From an uncultured Muribaculaceae bacterium (GTDB lineage: Bacteria > Bacteroidota > Bacteroidia > Bacteroidales > Muribaculaceae), in assembly GCA_910589055.1 (NCBI GenBank), contig CAJURN010000005.1, positions 1 to 64,000 on the forward strand: a DNA stretch of 64,000 bases, given 5' to 3'. Within the stretch, counting starts at the first letter, position 1. Every line of letters starts with the position of its first letter. The position numbers and the translations under genes were made by a program. Shown here piece by piece: positions 18,754 to 27,307 of the stretch. Below the pieces are notes generated by a model, which was given only the letters and a program-made list of their open reading frames with translations, searched no databases and was not told where the DNA came from.

Positions 18754-20379
18754 CTATGATTTCTTCTTGAGAGTGATGTAGATGATACCGTCCTTGGATT
18801 CATCGGACTCTTTGCTTACGGTTATAGAAGCGATGTCTTTGCTGTCGATAGCATTGGCATCCTTGACTTCCTTGCCATTGACAAAAATCCGTGGCTGTCC
18901 GTCCTTAGCGAAATCGCCGGAGTTCAGAACAATTGTGGTTGATTTTCCGGTCTCATCCGTCATAACTGCGCTTTCGCCGCCCTGATTGAGCACAATCTTC
19001 TTTAAAGTACCTGTGGTCTGGACTGTCTGCGAAACATCCTTTTTCTTCATGGGCGGGAGCTTGAACATCACCGGAAGTGAGAGTACCATCTTCACTTTCT
19101 TGCCATCCTGGACGGCAGGCTCCCAATTGGGCATGGAACGTGCCACACGGAGTGCCTCTTCGTCGAGGTAGGTTGAGCCGGTCGACTTGGAAATTTCAAA
19201 ATCACTAAGCGAGCCATCAGTATTCACCGCAAAGGTGACTACGGCCTTTCCCTCTTGATTCTCGTTCTCGGCGGCCTTAGGATATTTCAGATTGTCCATG
19301 AGAAATCTAAACATCGCCGATTCTCCGCCGGGGAAGGATGCAATCTTGTCGGGGGCGTCTCCCTCAGGTTTAGCCAATGCGGGTTGCCCTTGCGAGAGTG
19401 AGGCATCCTCGGCTTGTACGGTTGTGATTTTTTCACTAACTTTGTCGGTGCCTGTCAGAGCCATCGACGATTTTTCCACTGAGGAAAGCATCCCGGCCAC
19501 TGCGGGTAATCCGGTTACTGACAGCGCGGCTGCAAGAGCCGGCACAAGGGCAAGCGCGCGAATCACGCGGCGCGACGCCTTGGTGGGGTTTGATTTGTAC
19601 ATCATAGTGATACGTTTTTTAAGTTTACTGTGATTCAGGCTGTTGGCAAGTGACGGGAATCTCGCGCCAACAGCCTTTTTTATTAATAGCATCTGATATT
19701 CCTTACGGTCGGCACCTGAGCGGAGCACCTCGCGGTCGGCCTGATATTCGTGCACGGCCTTGAATTCCTCGCGCATCAGCCATGCCGCGGGATTGTACCA
19801 CAGCAATGCGGCAACAAATTGCGCCACAAGCATGTCGACCCAATGATGACGCATAAGGTGTCCGGTCTCATGCAGGAGAATCATCCTGTCGGCAGAGCCG
19901 TCGCCCTCGCCGGTGATAACAATATATTTCATCCAACTGAAAGGGGCAATGTTCTTCTCGTCGGAGTAGACAAGTATATAATCACCATAGCGCTCCTTGC
20001 GTCCGCGACGTATTATGCCTGTGAGCCGCACGAGAGTACCGAAGGTCTGAATCAGCACCACCGCTACCCCAATGGTATAAATCCACAGTAGCACCGGCCA
20101 AAACCTTGAAGGTCCGGAAACGGTCTCAATCGCCATAGCAACCGGAGATTCGAATTCCAACACAGCTCCCGCGGCGGCATCCTGGCTGCCGAACAGCGCC
20201 AAGACATCAGCCGATACTCCAGGCATCAAGGGCGCGACAGCCGACACAAGATATATGCCCGATAGAATCACGCGGTTGTAAGACAACTGATTCTCACCTG
20301 CGAACAGCCATTTGTACACCAGGTACAAGGCCAGCATAACCACTCCGGCTACAAAGGTATATATGAAAAGAGAGGCCAT
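18754..20379 (-). CDS. BlaR1-like M56 peptidase fused to a TonB C-terminal domain
   Basis: A 541-residue membrane protein. Three or four hydrophobic helices occupy residues 1-120 and about 180-200, with the zinc-peptidase motif HETGH at 170-174 facing the cytosol, as in BlaR1/MecR1 antirepressor peptidases. A further hydrophobic segment at about 265-295 leads to a periplasmic part holding a TonB C-terminal domain (FPGGESAMFRFLMDNLKYP to VMFKLP, about 345-435) and a small beta-rich end. Known relatives sense an external signal and cleave the partner BlaI-type repressor. The repressor gene is 9 bp upstream. The inducer is unknown; the TonB-like sensor replaces a penicillin-binding domain, so beta-lactam sensing should not be assumed. 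Confidence 0.88.
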   Translation of the reverse strand: MASLFIYTFVAGVVMLALYLVYKWLFAGENQLSYNRVILSGIYLVSAVAPLMPGVSADVLALFGSQDAAAGAVLEFESPVAMAIETVSGPSRFWPVLLWIYTIGVAVVLIQTFGTLVRLTGIIRRGRKERYGDYILVYSDEKNIAPFSWMKYIVITGEGDGSADRMILLHETGHLMRHHWVDMLVAQFVAALLWYNPAAWLMREEFKAVHEYQADREVLRSGADRKEYQMLLIKKAVGARFPSLANSLNHSKLKKRITMMYKSNPTKASRRVIRALALVPALAAALSVTGLPAVAGMLSSVEKSSMALTGTDKVSEKITTVQAEDASLSQGQPALAKPEGDAPDKIASFPGGESAMFRFLMDNLKYPKAAENENQEGKAVVTFAVNTDGSLSDFEISKSTGSTYLDEEALRVARSMPNWEPAVQDGKKVKMVLSLPVMFKLPPMKKKDVSQTVQTTGTLKKIVLNQGGESAVMTDETGKSTTIVLNSGDFAKDGQPRIFVNGKEVKDANAIDSKDIASITVSKESDESKDGIIYITLKKKS

Positions 20380-20388
20380 ATTTCTTGA

Positions 20389-20769
20389 TTATTTATTCTT
20401 GTTTTCAATCATATCTATAATCTCCTTGAGTTCTTCGACGGAGATTTTCTCTTCCTCGACAAGCGACGACACCACAGAACGGTAGGAATTGTTGAAGTAG
20501 TTGCGGATGAGGGTCGCGAACGACTTCTCGCGGAACTCGCTCATATCGGCCACGGCAAAATAGCGGAAAGCCTGACCGCCATCCTCATGGCTCACGTAGC
20601 CTTTGTCTTCAAGAATTCGGACTGTGGTGCTCACCGTGTTGAAATGCGGCTTTGGATCGGGATAGAACTCGAGCATCTCGCGAACGCTCATCGGTCCGCG
20701 CTTCCATAAAAGCTGCATTATAAAACTTTCCTTATCGGTCAATATCTGAGGTTTTCGTCCTGCTTTCAT
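20389..20769 (-). CDS. BlaI/MecI-family transcriptional repressor
   Basis: A 126-residue winged-helix repressor of the BlaI/MecI/CopY family: KESFIMQLLWKRGPMSVREM, then HFNTVSTTVRILEDKGYV for the recognition helix and wing, and a C-terminal dimerisation part. Family members hold their own operon off until cleaved by the M56 partner, here the next gene. Start ATG at 20769. The promoter at 20814-20845 and the palindrome at 20852-20865 are likely regulatory sites for the pair. Confidence 0.92.
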   Translation of the reverse strand: MKAGRKPQILTDKESFIMQLLWKRGPMSVREMLEFYPDPKPHFNTVSTTVRILEDKGYVSHEDGGQAFRYFAVADMSEFREKSFATLIRNYFNNSYRSVVSSLVEEEKISVEELKEIIDMIENKNK

Positions 20770-20813
20770 ATCGTATATAGGTGGTCTTTTCGATTAAACT
20801 AATTATTACGTTG

Positions 20814-20845
20814 CAAATCTACAATGAATTTTTCAACAATCCAAA
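20814..20845 (-). promoter_or_regulatory. Promoter of the BlaI/BlaR-like pair
   Basis: Minus-strand TTTGG (20841-20845), 19-bp spacer, TAGATTTG (20814-20821): a full match to the Bacteroidota consensus. Confidence 0.75.
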
Positions 20846-20851
20846 TTTTTC

Positions 20852-20865
20852 ACTAAAATTTTAGT
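20852..20865. promoter_or_regulatory. Perfect 14-bp palindrome, candidate BlaI-type operator
   Basis: ACTAAAATTTTAGT lies just upstream of the blaI-like promoter and between it and the divergent rubrerythrin gene. A repressor bound here could affect either unit. No second copy was seen nearby, so the assignment is tentative. Confidence 0.4.
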
Positions 20866-20960
20866 TGAGAATATAATCATGAACCATCAGCAGCTCCCGG
20901 ATGTTTAATACACAAAACGAAACGTATAAATTATCAAACTTAAAAACACATACACTGATT

Positions 20961-21554
20961 ATGGCTTCAAAAAAAAGTATCAAGGGAACCGAGACTGAAA
21001 AAAATCTCGTAGTAGCTTATATGGCTGAATCTTCGGCTTACACCCGTTATACATTCTATGCCCAGCAGGCCGACAAGGAAAATTATTTCCCCATCGGACA
21101 GGTTTTCCGCGAGACAGCGGCAAACGAACTCCGCCACAGCAAGGTTTATTTCAAATTTCTTGAAGGCGGCAACCTGCCCTGCACTCTTGATGTCGATGCA
21201 GGCGTAATCGGAGACACGGCTTCCAACCTCGAAACCGCAGCCCACGAGGAAATGGTGGAAGGCGTTGAATTGTACACCAAGGCTGCCGATGTTGCCGACA
21301 AGGAAGGCTTCCCTGAAATCGCAAGCCACTTCCGCGCAATCGCAACAATCGAAGATACCCACCGTAAGCGCTTCGAACGTTTCCTCCAGCAGGTAAAAGA
21401 CGGCACGGTATGGAAACGCGACCACGAAATTATCTGGAAATGCCTCGTGTGCGGCTACGAATATAAAGGCAAGACTCCTCCCACGGTATGTCCCGCCTGC
21501 GACCATCCCCAGCAGCACTACATGGCTATGGACGACGCCGAAGCATTGGATTGA
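20961..21554 (+). CDS. rbr: Rubrerythrin
   Basis: A 197-residue non-haem di-iron peroxidase predicted to reduce hydrogen peroxide in the cytosol of an anaerobe. The four-helix domain shows the iron-ligand motifs E-x-x-Y (AESSAYTRY), E-x-x-H (ANELRHSK), E-x-x-E within AAHEEMVEG and E-x-x-H (TIEDTHRKR). The C-terminal rubredoxin domain has C-x-x-C twice (CLVCGYEYKG and CPACDHP). I use the ATG at 20961; the frame is open to 20901, but those 20 residues do not look like the family N-terminus. It is divergent from the BlaI/BlaR-like pair. Confidence 0.95.
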   Translation: MASKKSIKGTETEKNLVVAYMAESSAYTRYTFYAQQADKENYFPIGQVFRETAANELRHSKVYFKFLEGGNLPCTLDVDAGVIGDTASNLETAAHEEMVEGVELYTKAADVADKEGFPEIASHFRAIATIEDTHRKRFERFLQQVKDGTVWKRDHEIIWKCLVCGYEYKGKTPPTVCPACDHPQQHYMAMDDAEALD

Positions 21555-21623
21555 TAAATACGCGTCCGGATAAAAATAAAAAGTATCGTAGCTACAAATA
21601 GCCGCATATCGGCAATAATAATA

Positions 21624-21664
21624 AACCCGACCAACCGCTGCATCAGCTGCGGGATGGTCGGGTT
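21624..21664. terminator. Bidirectional terminator between rubrerythrin and the second GNAT gene
   Basis: Arms AACCCGACCA (21624-21633) and TGGTCGGGTT (21655-21664) form a 10-bp perfect stem, with inner CCGC/GCGG pairing. T-rich sequence follows on both strands, and the two genes converge here. Confidence 0.7.
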
Positions 21665-21684
21665 ATAATATGTAATAGAATAAG

Positions 21685-22290
21685 TTACTTTACTTTCAAA
21701 TCAAAGAACATAAAACGTGTCTCAAGAGTTTCTTCAGGATTTATTTCTAAGAAATCCCGTTCCTCCTGGTCCGTTTTATATAACAGTTTAAAACCGTTTT
21801 TCTCATAGAAATGAAGTGTTCGCTCATTATTATAGGCATCCACTACAATAAACCGACATCCGGTTTTATTCTCACTTGAACGGAACCAATCTTTGATGAA
21901 ATCAAGCACTTGACTTCCTATATTCCATCCCTTTGCTCTAAACTCGGCAGACACACCCAATCGACCAATAAGCACGGCAGGATAATTTATTCCTCGCTTG
22001 GTATTAGGAACACTTCTCTGTATTCTGTTTCTGGCCGGAGAGGTTATATATTTTGCTTTAACACTATCATTTGACAATGTTACCATTGCGATAATCTGTG
22101 TGGGATTATCAGTTTCAACCCATGCATATGTCTTTCCAAGAAGTTCTATATCATATAATATAGCATCCCGTGAGAAAAATTCATCAAGGTCAGAATCCAG
22201 ACAAGAAAACGGCTTACAGAAAGAAGCAACATCTTGGGTATATGGAAGTCTACTTGCTTTTTTTGCAAGTATAAACTCAGTCCTATCCAT
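21685..22290 (-). CDS. GNAT acetyltransferase, second TacT-like toxin candidate
   Basis: A 201-residue N-acetyltransferase with the same plan as the one at 15530-16048: FSCLDSDLDEFFSRDA (residues 28-43), the acetyl-CoA loop in GRLGVSAEFRAKGWNIG (109-125) and FYEKNGFKLL with Tyr 162. It differs by an inserted loop at about 80-103 and a longer C-terminus. Its start overlaps the end of the small upstream gene by 8 bp, so the two are translationally coupled. The toxin role is inferred from family resemblance and gene order. The catalytic features look intact. Confidence 0.85.
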   Translation of the reverse strand: MDRTEFILAKKASRLPYTQDVASFCKPFSCLDSDLDEFFSRDAILYDIELLGKTYAWVETDNPTQIIAMVTLSNDSVKAKYITSPARNRIQRSVPNTKRGINYPAVLIGRLGVSAEFRAKGWNIGSQVLDFIKDWFRSSENKTGCRFIVVDAYNNERTLHFYEKNGFKLLYKTDQEERDFLEINPEETLETRFMFFDLKVK

Positions 22291-22471
22291 TTTTCCTACG
22301 AAGAATTAAGGAGAGCAATTCACGGGATCTACTCTCCATCTCGCGTAATTCGGCCTCCCGCTCCATTGAAAGTTTCGGAGTGGGCAGTTTACTGTTTCGT
22401 TCCGCTTCCTCTATAAACGCTTGCGCCGAACGACCTGAAAGAACCGGGGAAGAATTAATTGTCATTGCCAT
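22283..22471 (-). CDS. Small protein, second candidate antitoxin
   Basis: A 62-residue protein starting MAMTINSSPVLSG, with a long charged helix after it (MEREAELREMESRSRELLSL). It carries the P-V-L-x-G-x-x-A-x-x-F motif (residues 9-19) also present in the small gene at 15369-15527; otherwise the two differ. I use the ATG at 22471 because the promoter (22492-22522) lies inside the longer open frame. It overlaps the GNAT gene by 8 bp. No DNA-binding domain is recognisable. Confidence 0.78.
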   Translation of the reverse strand: MAMTINSSPVLSGRSAQAFIEEAERNSKLPTPKLSMEREAELREMESRSRELLSLILRRKNG

Positions 22472-22491
22472 AGTAAAGTATATTTCTTTTA

Positions 22492-22522
22492 CAAAGGTAC
22501 AATAATACAACAAATATATCAA
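22492..22522 (-). promoter_or_regulatory. Promoter of the second small gene/GNAT pair
   Basis: Minus-strand TTG (22520-22522), 20-bp spacer, TACCTTTG (22492-22499), giving a leader of about 15 nt before the ATG at 22471. Confidence 0.65.
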
Positions 22523-22546
22523 CTTTTTTGTGTGATGACAGGTTTT

Positions 22547-23110
22547 CTATTCTTCCTCAGGGGAGAATTCACGGTGGAGGGCGTCGAAGCGGTGGAGGAT
22601 GGTTTCGCCGTGGCGCGCCATTCCGGCACGAACGCGCTCAAGCGTTTTCCGCTCGTCAGGCCGTGTCTTGGAGTAGAAGCAATCAGCATAGCATATCAGC
22701 CTTTCCAACAGCGTCCGAGGCATATAATCACGGTCGGAATCCAAAGGAAGTCCGAACGAGCGTACTTCTTCTGCCGTAAGTCCAGCTCCGGTGTGCCGCT
22801 CGCACACGTCGGCATATATCTCGGGCGCTCCGGCCTGCCTGAGCATCCGCGCACCTATGACGCCGTGGCGCATGTAAGGCTCTGTTCCGAAGCAACCGAT
22901 ACCGGATGCATCGGTTTCAACTATGCCTATATCGTGGAGCATGGCGGCTGCCTCAATCTCTTCAGGATCGAGAGGGAGCTGATTGCGCGCAGCGATTTCA
23001 AGCGCAAGATTCGCTACATTACGGCTATGAGTCAACAAAATCCCGCGAGCAACGCTGCCCGCGGGATAATATTTGTCTATCACGGCCATGTAATCAAATT
23101 TTTCGGCCAT
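22547..23110 (-). CDS. HD-domain phosphohydrolase
   Basis: A 187-residue HD-superfamily protein: H28 in LLTHSRNVA, H59-D60 in MLHDIGI, then MRHGVIGARML and ERHTGAGL supply further metal ligands, and a distal D in CYADCFYSK completes the set. The layout is of the HDIG type and resembles small nucleotide or phosphate hydrolases; the substrate is not identifiable. It follows ilvE after 15 bp and is probably transcribed with it. Confidence 0.85.
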   Translation of the reverse strand: MAEKFDYMAVIDKYYPAGSVARGILLTHSRNVANLALEIAARNQLPLDPEEIEAAAMLHDIGIVETDASGIGCFGTEPYMRHGVIGARMLRQAGAPEIYADVCERHTGAGLTAEEVRSFGLPLDSDRDYMPRTLLERLICYADCFYSKTRPDERKTLERVRAGMARHGETILHRFDALHREFSPEEE

Positions 23111-23125
23111 AATGGTATTCTTTTC

Positions 23126-24145
23126 TTAAAGGACAGTGTTCCAACCGTGAACGTCCTCTACTTCGCCAAGTCGGATTGCGCTCAGGAGTTCGTAGAACTT
23201 AGTAGTGATGGGGCCGGGCTTGCCGTCCTTGGAGATAACGTATTTCTTGCCTGTGTCGAGGTCGTCGATTTCACCGATAGGCGAAGTTACGGCGGCAGTA
23301 CCGCAGGCTGCGGCTTCGGATACATCCTCAAGCTCATCAACAGTAATATGGCGGCACTCAACTTCAATGCCCATGTCGCGGGCAAGCTGCTGGAGCGTCA
23401 TGTTGGTGATTGAGGGCAAAATCGAGTCGGATGCCGGAGTGATGTACTTTCCGTTCTTGATTGCGTAGAAGTTGGCCGGGCCACATTCGTCGAGGTACTT
23501 CTTCTCTTTCGGATCAAGGAAAAGAACTGCGGAATAACCGAGAGCGTGGGCTTTCTCACCTGCTGCAAGGGATGCGGCATAGTTACCGCCGATTTTGAAT
23601 CGTCCTGTGCCACGGGGAGCCACACGGTCGTATTCGCGCATGATACATATATTGGTGTTCTTGAAACCGCCTTTGAAGTAAGGTCCGACAGGAGTTACCA
23701 TGATAACAAACAGGAACTCGTCGGCAGGCTTGACGCCCACACGCGGTGTCATTCCGATTTCGAGAGGACGGATATAGAGCGATGCTCCGCTGCCATACGG
23801 GGGAATGAAACGTTCGTTGAGCTGAACGGCTTTGATACACATTTCGCGGAAGAGGTCTTCGGGAATGGGTTCCATCTTGATACCGATAGCCGATTCACGG
23901 ATACGCTTGGCATTTTCTTCCAGACGGAAGATACGGATTTTGCCATCCTTGCCGCGGAAAGCCTTCAGGCCTTCAAAAATTTCCTGGCCGTAATGGAGAC
24001 AGGTTGCTGCCATGTGGATATTGATGGTATCGGATTGCGTTACCTCAATCTCACCCCACTTTCCGTCGCGATAAGCACAGCGGACGTTATAATCCGTAGG
24101 ATAGTAACCAAAGGGGAGCGAGCTCCAATCAATTTCAGGTGTCAT
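23126..24145 (-). CDS. ilvE: Branched-chain amino acid aminotransferase
   Basis: A 339-residue fold-type IV PLP enzyme predicted to transfer amino groups between glutamate and the keto acids of leucine, isoleucine and valine. The PLP lysine is K184 in GRFKIGGNYAAS; other family marks are HYGQEIFEGLKAFR, LYIRPLEIGM and LDECGPANFYAI. Length and start (MTPEIDWSSLPFGYYPTDYN) fit the long, class-II-type BCAT common in Bacteroidota. The promoter at 24179-24212 precedes it, and the HD-domain gene follows after 15 bp. Confidence 0.95.
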   Translation of the reverse strand: MTPEIDWSSLPFGYYPTDYNVRCAYRDGKWGEIEVTQSDTINIHMAATCLHYGQEIFEGLKAFRGKDGKIRIFRLEENAKRIRESAIGIKMEPIPEDLFREMCIKAVQLNERFIPPYGSGASLYIRPLEIGMTPRVGVKPADEFLFVIMVTPVGPYFKGGFKNTNICIMREYDRVAPRGTGRFKIGGNYAASLAAGEKAHALGYSAVLFLDPKEKKYLDECGPANFYAIKNGKYITPASDSILPSITNMTLQQLARDMGIEVECRHITVDELEDVSEAAACGTAAVTSPIGEIDDLDTGKKYVISKDGKPGPITTKFYELLSAIRLGEVEDVHGWNTVL

Positions 24146-24178
24146 GTCAGTTATAGAATTTTATTATTAACACTGCTG

Positions 24179-24212
24179 CAAATATAATACTTTATTGTCA
24201 TATTCCGCAAAA
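24179..24212 (-). promoter_or_regulatory. Promoter of ilvE and the HD-domain gene
   Basis: Minus-strand TTTTG (24208-24212), 21-bp spacer, TATATTTG (24179-24186), about 34 bp before the ATG. Confidence 0.65.
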
Positions 24213-24265
24213 CAGCGCATAAAAACAACGTTTTTTATACTTGGAGGGTTCACACCCGCATCCGC

Positions 24266-24703
24266 TCACTCTCCGGGAAGGATTTCCGACAGTGATTTCA
24301 TCTCGTCGTATTCAGCCCATTCGGGGTCGTTTTCGGCATAAAGCTCAATCGGAAGCATGGGCAGGGGCGCCAAAGCGCGGTTGAGAAACTTGCCGAAGGC
24401 GTCGGTGCCGGTGGTGTAAAAAATCCAGTCCCTACGACCGTCCCCGGTATATATTCCGGTCATAACGGCCACATTCGTATCCTTGAGTTCGCTGTGGAAC
24501 GCGTCGGTGGCCTGTTCCATCAGTTTTGAGGTTTCCACATCGGGGAAGCCGCCTGCGGCGGAATCATATTTCCATGAAACCTCCACGCGGACATTGTATT
24601 TGCCTTTGCTGCGGAATTTGTCAATGTCGCGGCGACCGGTAACAATCACGGTCATTCCGTCCTCGGCCATCGTGGGAGCCGTCCACCAGTCGTCTTTCGT
24701 CAT
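24266..24703 (-). CDS. DUF695-family protein
   Basis: A 145-residue cytosolic protein resembling DUF695: MTKDDWWTAPTMAEDGMTVI at the start, RRDWIFYTTG in the middle and an acidic DPEWAEYDEM near the end. The function of the family is not known to me. It begins 18 bp after the 3' end of RNase P RNA on the same strand, so it may depend on read-through from there or on a promoter I could not see. Confidence 0.7.
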   Translation of the reverse strand: MTKDDWWTAPTMAEDGMTVIVTGRRDIDKFRSKGKYNVRVEVSWKYDSAAGGFPDVETSKLMEQATDAFHSELKDTNVAVMTGIYTGDGRRDWIFYTTGTDAFGKFLNRALAPLPMLPIELYAENDPEWAEYDEMKSLSEILPGE

Positions 24704-24720
24704 CTTTCTTTAAAATAAAA

Positions 24721-25108
24721 AATTGCAGCGCGGAGTATAAGCCGGGTTATGTGGCGGGCGTACTTTCTCCCGAAGGAGAGTTGCGCCGCACCGTCCGTCA
24801 TTTATCTGCGGAGCGAAGCTCCGATCAAGCAGCCTACCCCCCGGCAATGGACGAGCAATCCTTAAATGCCGGTATACTTGGCCTTGCAACCCATAAGGTG
24901 TGCGGCACGCAATATCGCTATCGCGCCCGGTGGGCTCTTACCCCGCCTTTTCACCCTTACCGCATCCGGAGACGCGGCGGTTGTTTTCTGTCACACTACT
25001 CTACCGTTACCGATAGCTTCCCGTTAGAAAGTATGGTGCTCTGTGTTGCCCGGACTTTCCTCCCGCCCCTTATACATGAGCGAGCGACGGACCCTCCGCG
25101 CTGCAATT
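24721..25108 (-). ncRNA. rnpB: RNase P RNA
   Basis: Catalytic RNA of RNase P, which trims tRNA 5' leaders. The 5' end (minus strand) TTGCAGCGCGGAGG pairs with the 3' end CTCCGCGCTGCAA to make helix P1. Next to it is the near-universal GAGGAAAGTCCGGGC block (around 25062), and GGTAAGAGCCCACCG (near 24930) and the 3' CCCGGCTTATACTCCGC are also recognisable. The length of about 385 nt fits a bacterial type-A RNA. P1 followed by TTTTTTATTTT makes a built-in terminator at the 3' end. It lies only 16 bp after lpxA. Confidence 0.93.
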
Positions 25109-25124
25109 ATGAAAAAAGTCTTTT

Positions 25125-25901
25125 TTATACGTATCCGCGGATTACACCACGCTTGGAGTTGCGTACAAACTGAAGAATCTCGTCACGCTCCTTGGTTGCG
25201 GGGAGCTCGGCCTCGATGCGTTCAACGGCCTCGGAGATATTCATGCTCGAAAGATACAGGAAGCGGTAGATGTCCTGAATCTCGCGGATTGTATCGTTGC
25301 TGAAGTTGCGGCGACGCAGACCTACTGAGTTGATTCCGGCGTAGGAAATCGGCTCGCGTGCGGCCTTGACGTAAGGGGGAATATCCTTGTTGACAAGGGC
25401 ACCGCCCTGAATCATCACGTGAGGGCCGATGTGGCAGAACTGATGCACGAGAGTGCCTCCGCCGATAACGGCGTAGTTGTCGACCACAACCTCACCTGCA
25501 AGCTGAGTGGCGTTGCTCATGATGATGTTGTCGCCGAGGATGCAGTCGTGGGCCACATGGCAGTAGGCCATGATGAGGTTATTGTTGCCGATAACGGTCT
25601 TGCCGCGTGCTGCGGTTCCGCGGTGTACGGTCACACACTCGCGGATGGTGCAGTTGTCGCCGATGATGGCGAGAGTGTCCTCGCCGCGGAATTTGAGGTC
25701 CTGCGGCACGGCACCGATCACTGCACCGGGATAGATGGTGCAGTTTTTGCCGATACGTGTTCCTTCAAAGATTGTGACATTGCTGAGGATACGCGTACCC
25801 TCGCCAATCTCCACGTTCTGTTCGATTGTCACAAACGGATCAATCACAACGTTGGAGGCAATCTTTGCAGCCGGATGGATGTAAGCTAATGGCTGTTTCA
25901 T
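25125..25901 (-). CDS. lpxA: UDP-N-acetylglucosamine acyltransferase
   Basis: Predicted first enzyme of lipid A synthesis, adding a 3-hydroxyacyl chain to UDP-GlcNAc from acyl-ACP. The 258 residues form a left-handed beta-helix of hexapeptide repeats, with the catalytic histidine H118 in YCHVAHDC, then NATQLAGEVVVDNYAVIGGG, and a C-terminal helical domain with VGLRRRNFS. It is the last gene of the lpxD-lpxC/fabZ-lpxA operon, 20 bp after lpxC/fabZ. No defects are seen. Confidence 0.96.
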   Translation of the reverse strand: MKQPLAYIHPAAKIASNVVIDPFVTIEQNVEIGEGTRILSNVTIFEGTRIGKNCTIYPGAVIGAVPQDLKFRGEDTLAIIGDNCTIRECVTVHRGTAARGKTVIGNNNLIMAYCHVAHDCILGDNIIMSNATQLAGEVVVDNYAVIGGGTLVHQFCHIGPHVMIQGGALVNKDIPPYVKAAREPISYAGINSVGLRRRNFSNDTIREIQDIYRFLYLSSMNISEAVERIEAELPATKERDEILQFVRNSKRGVIRGYV

Positions 25902-25921
25902 AAGTTTTGTTGATAGATTGA

Positions 25922-27304
25922 TTATTTATTTTTGATAATCTGCGCCATGAATTCACATTCGCAGACTACTTTCTCACCTACAAAGGCGCGTCCCTTCATC
26001 ACGGCGCAACCGCGACGCAGTTCGGTCATGAAAGAAACATGGAAAAGGAGTGTGTCGCCGGGAACGACTTTCTGACGGAACTTCACATTGTCAATCTTCA
26101 TGAAGTATGTGGAGTAGCGTTCAGGTTCGTCAACCACGCTGAGCACGAGCAGACCACCTGTCTGAGCCATTGCCTCGACAAGGAGTACACCGGGCATAAC
26201 CGGCTCCTGGGGGAAGTGCCCCTGGAAGAAGGGCTCGTTGGTGGTTACGTTCTTCACACCCACGATGTAGCTGTCGCTCTTGTCGATGATTTTGTCAACG
26301 AGCAGGAAGGGATAGCGGTGGGGAAGGAGCTTGCGGATGGTGTTGTTGTCCATCAGAGGCTCAACGTTAGGATTGTAGACGGGTGCCTGCACGTCCTGAC
26401 GACGGATATCGTTGCGGATTTTCTTGGCGAGGTTGGTGTTGATGGTGTGGCCGGGGCGTGTGGCGATGATGCGTCCGCGCAGAGGACGACCGATCAGGGC
26501 GATGTCGCCGATAAGGTCCATGAGCTTGTGGCGTGCGGGCTCGTTCTCGTGGAAGAGAGGGGTCGAGTTGATATAGCCGAAAGAGTCGATGTGGCGGTGT
26601 TCAACGCCCATCATGTCGGCAATGTTGTCGAGTTTTTCCTGTTCGAGGGGAGTGTCGTAGATAACGATTGCGTTGTCGAGATCGCCGCCCTTGATGAGGT
26701 TGGCCTGTACGAGGGGCTCGATTTCGCGCACGAAAACGAATGTGCGTGCCGGAGCGATTTCCTCGCCGAAGTCGGCAACGTTGTCGAGGGTTGCATACTG
26801 GTTGGCGAGCACCACGGAATTGAAGTTCACCTTCACGTCAACGCTGAATTCATTGTCGGGCAGGAGCATCAGCTTCGAGCCGGTCTCTTCGTCGACTACT
26901 TCCATCTTGGTTTTCACATAATAGAAGTCCTTGTCGGATTTCTGCTCTTCCATACCTACGGTCTGGATAGCATCGAAGAAAGGCTTGGCGCTGCCGTCGA
27001 GAATAGGCATCTCGGGACCGTCAAGGTCGATGAGGCAGTTGTCGATTCCACAGGCATAAAGGGCTGCGAGGGCGTGTTCGATTGTGCTCACGGTCACGTC
27101 GCCTTTTCCGATTACGGTGCCGCGTTTGGTGGAAAGCACATTTTCGGCAAGGGCGTCGATTACGGGCTGTCCTTCGAGGTCGATACGACGGATTTTATAT
27201 CCTGAATTATCCGGTGCGGGGTTGAATGTGGCCTTAATATGGCCTCCGGTATGCAGGCCTTTACCCTCGAGGGTGAAAGAGCCCTTTAAAGTGATTTGCT
27301 TCAT
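25922..27304 (-). CDS. lpxC-fabZ: Bifunctional UDP-3-O-acyl-GlcNAc deacetylase / 3-hydroxyacyl-ACP dehydratase
   Basis: A 460-residue fusion of two enzymes that compete for the same 3-hydroxyacyl pool. Residues 1-305 are LpxC, the zinc deacetylase committing to lipid A: zinc ligands H77 (IEHALAAL), H259 and D263 (HKLMDLIGD) and catalytic H286 (PGHTIN). Residues 317-460 are Fab[15 protein letters not shown], catalytic H363 in QGHFPQ and E377 in LVEAMAQ. The fusion is characteristic of Bacteroidota. It lies between lpxD (3 bp gap) and lpxA. Confidence 0.97.
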   Translation of the reverse strand: MKQITLKGSFTLEGKGLHTGGHIKATFNPAPDNSGYKIRRIDLEGQPVIDALAENVLSTKRGTVIGKGDVTVSTIEHALAALYACGIDNCLIDLDGPEMPILDGSAKPFFDAIQTVGMEEQKSDKDFYYVKTKMEVVDEETGSKLMLLPDNEFSVDVKVNFNSVVLANQYATLDNVADFGEEIAPARTFVFVREIEPLVQANLIKGGDLDNAIVIYDTPLEQEKLDNIADMMGVEHRHIDSFGYINSTPLFHENEPARHKLMDLIGDIALIGRPLRGRIIATRPGHTINTNLAKKIRNDIRRQDVQAPVYNPNVEPLMDNNTIRKLLPHRYPFLLVDKIIDKSDSYIVGVKNVTTNEPFFQGHFPQEPVMPGVLLVEAMAQTGGLLVLSVVDEPERYSTYFMKIDNVKFRQKVVPGDTLLFHVSFMTELRRGCAVMKGRAFVGEKVVCECEFMAQIIKNK

Positions 27305-27307
27305 TGC

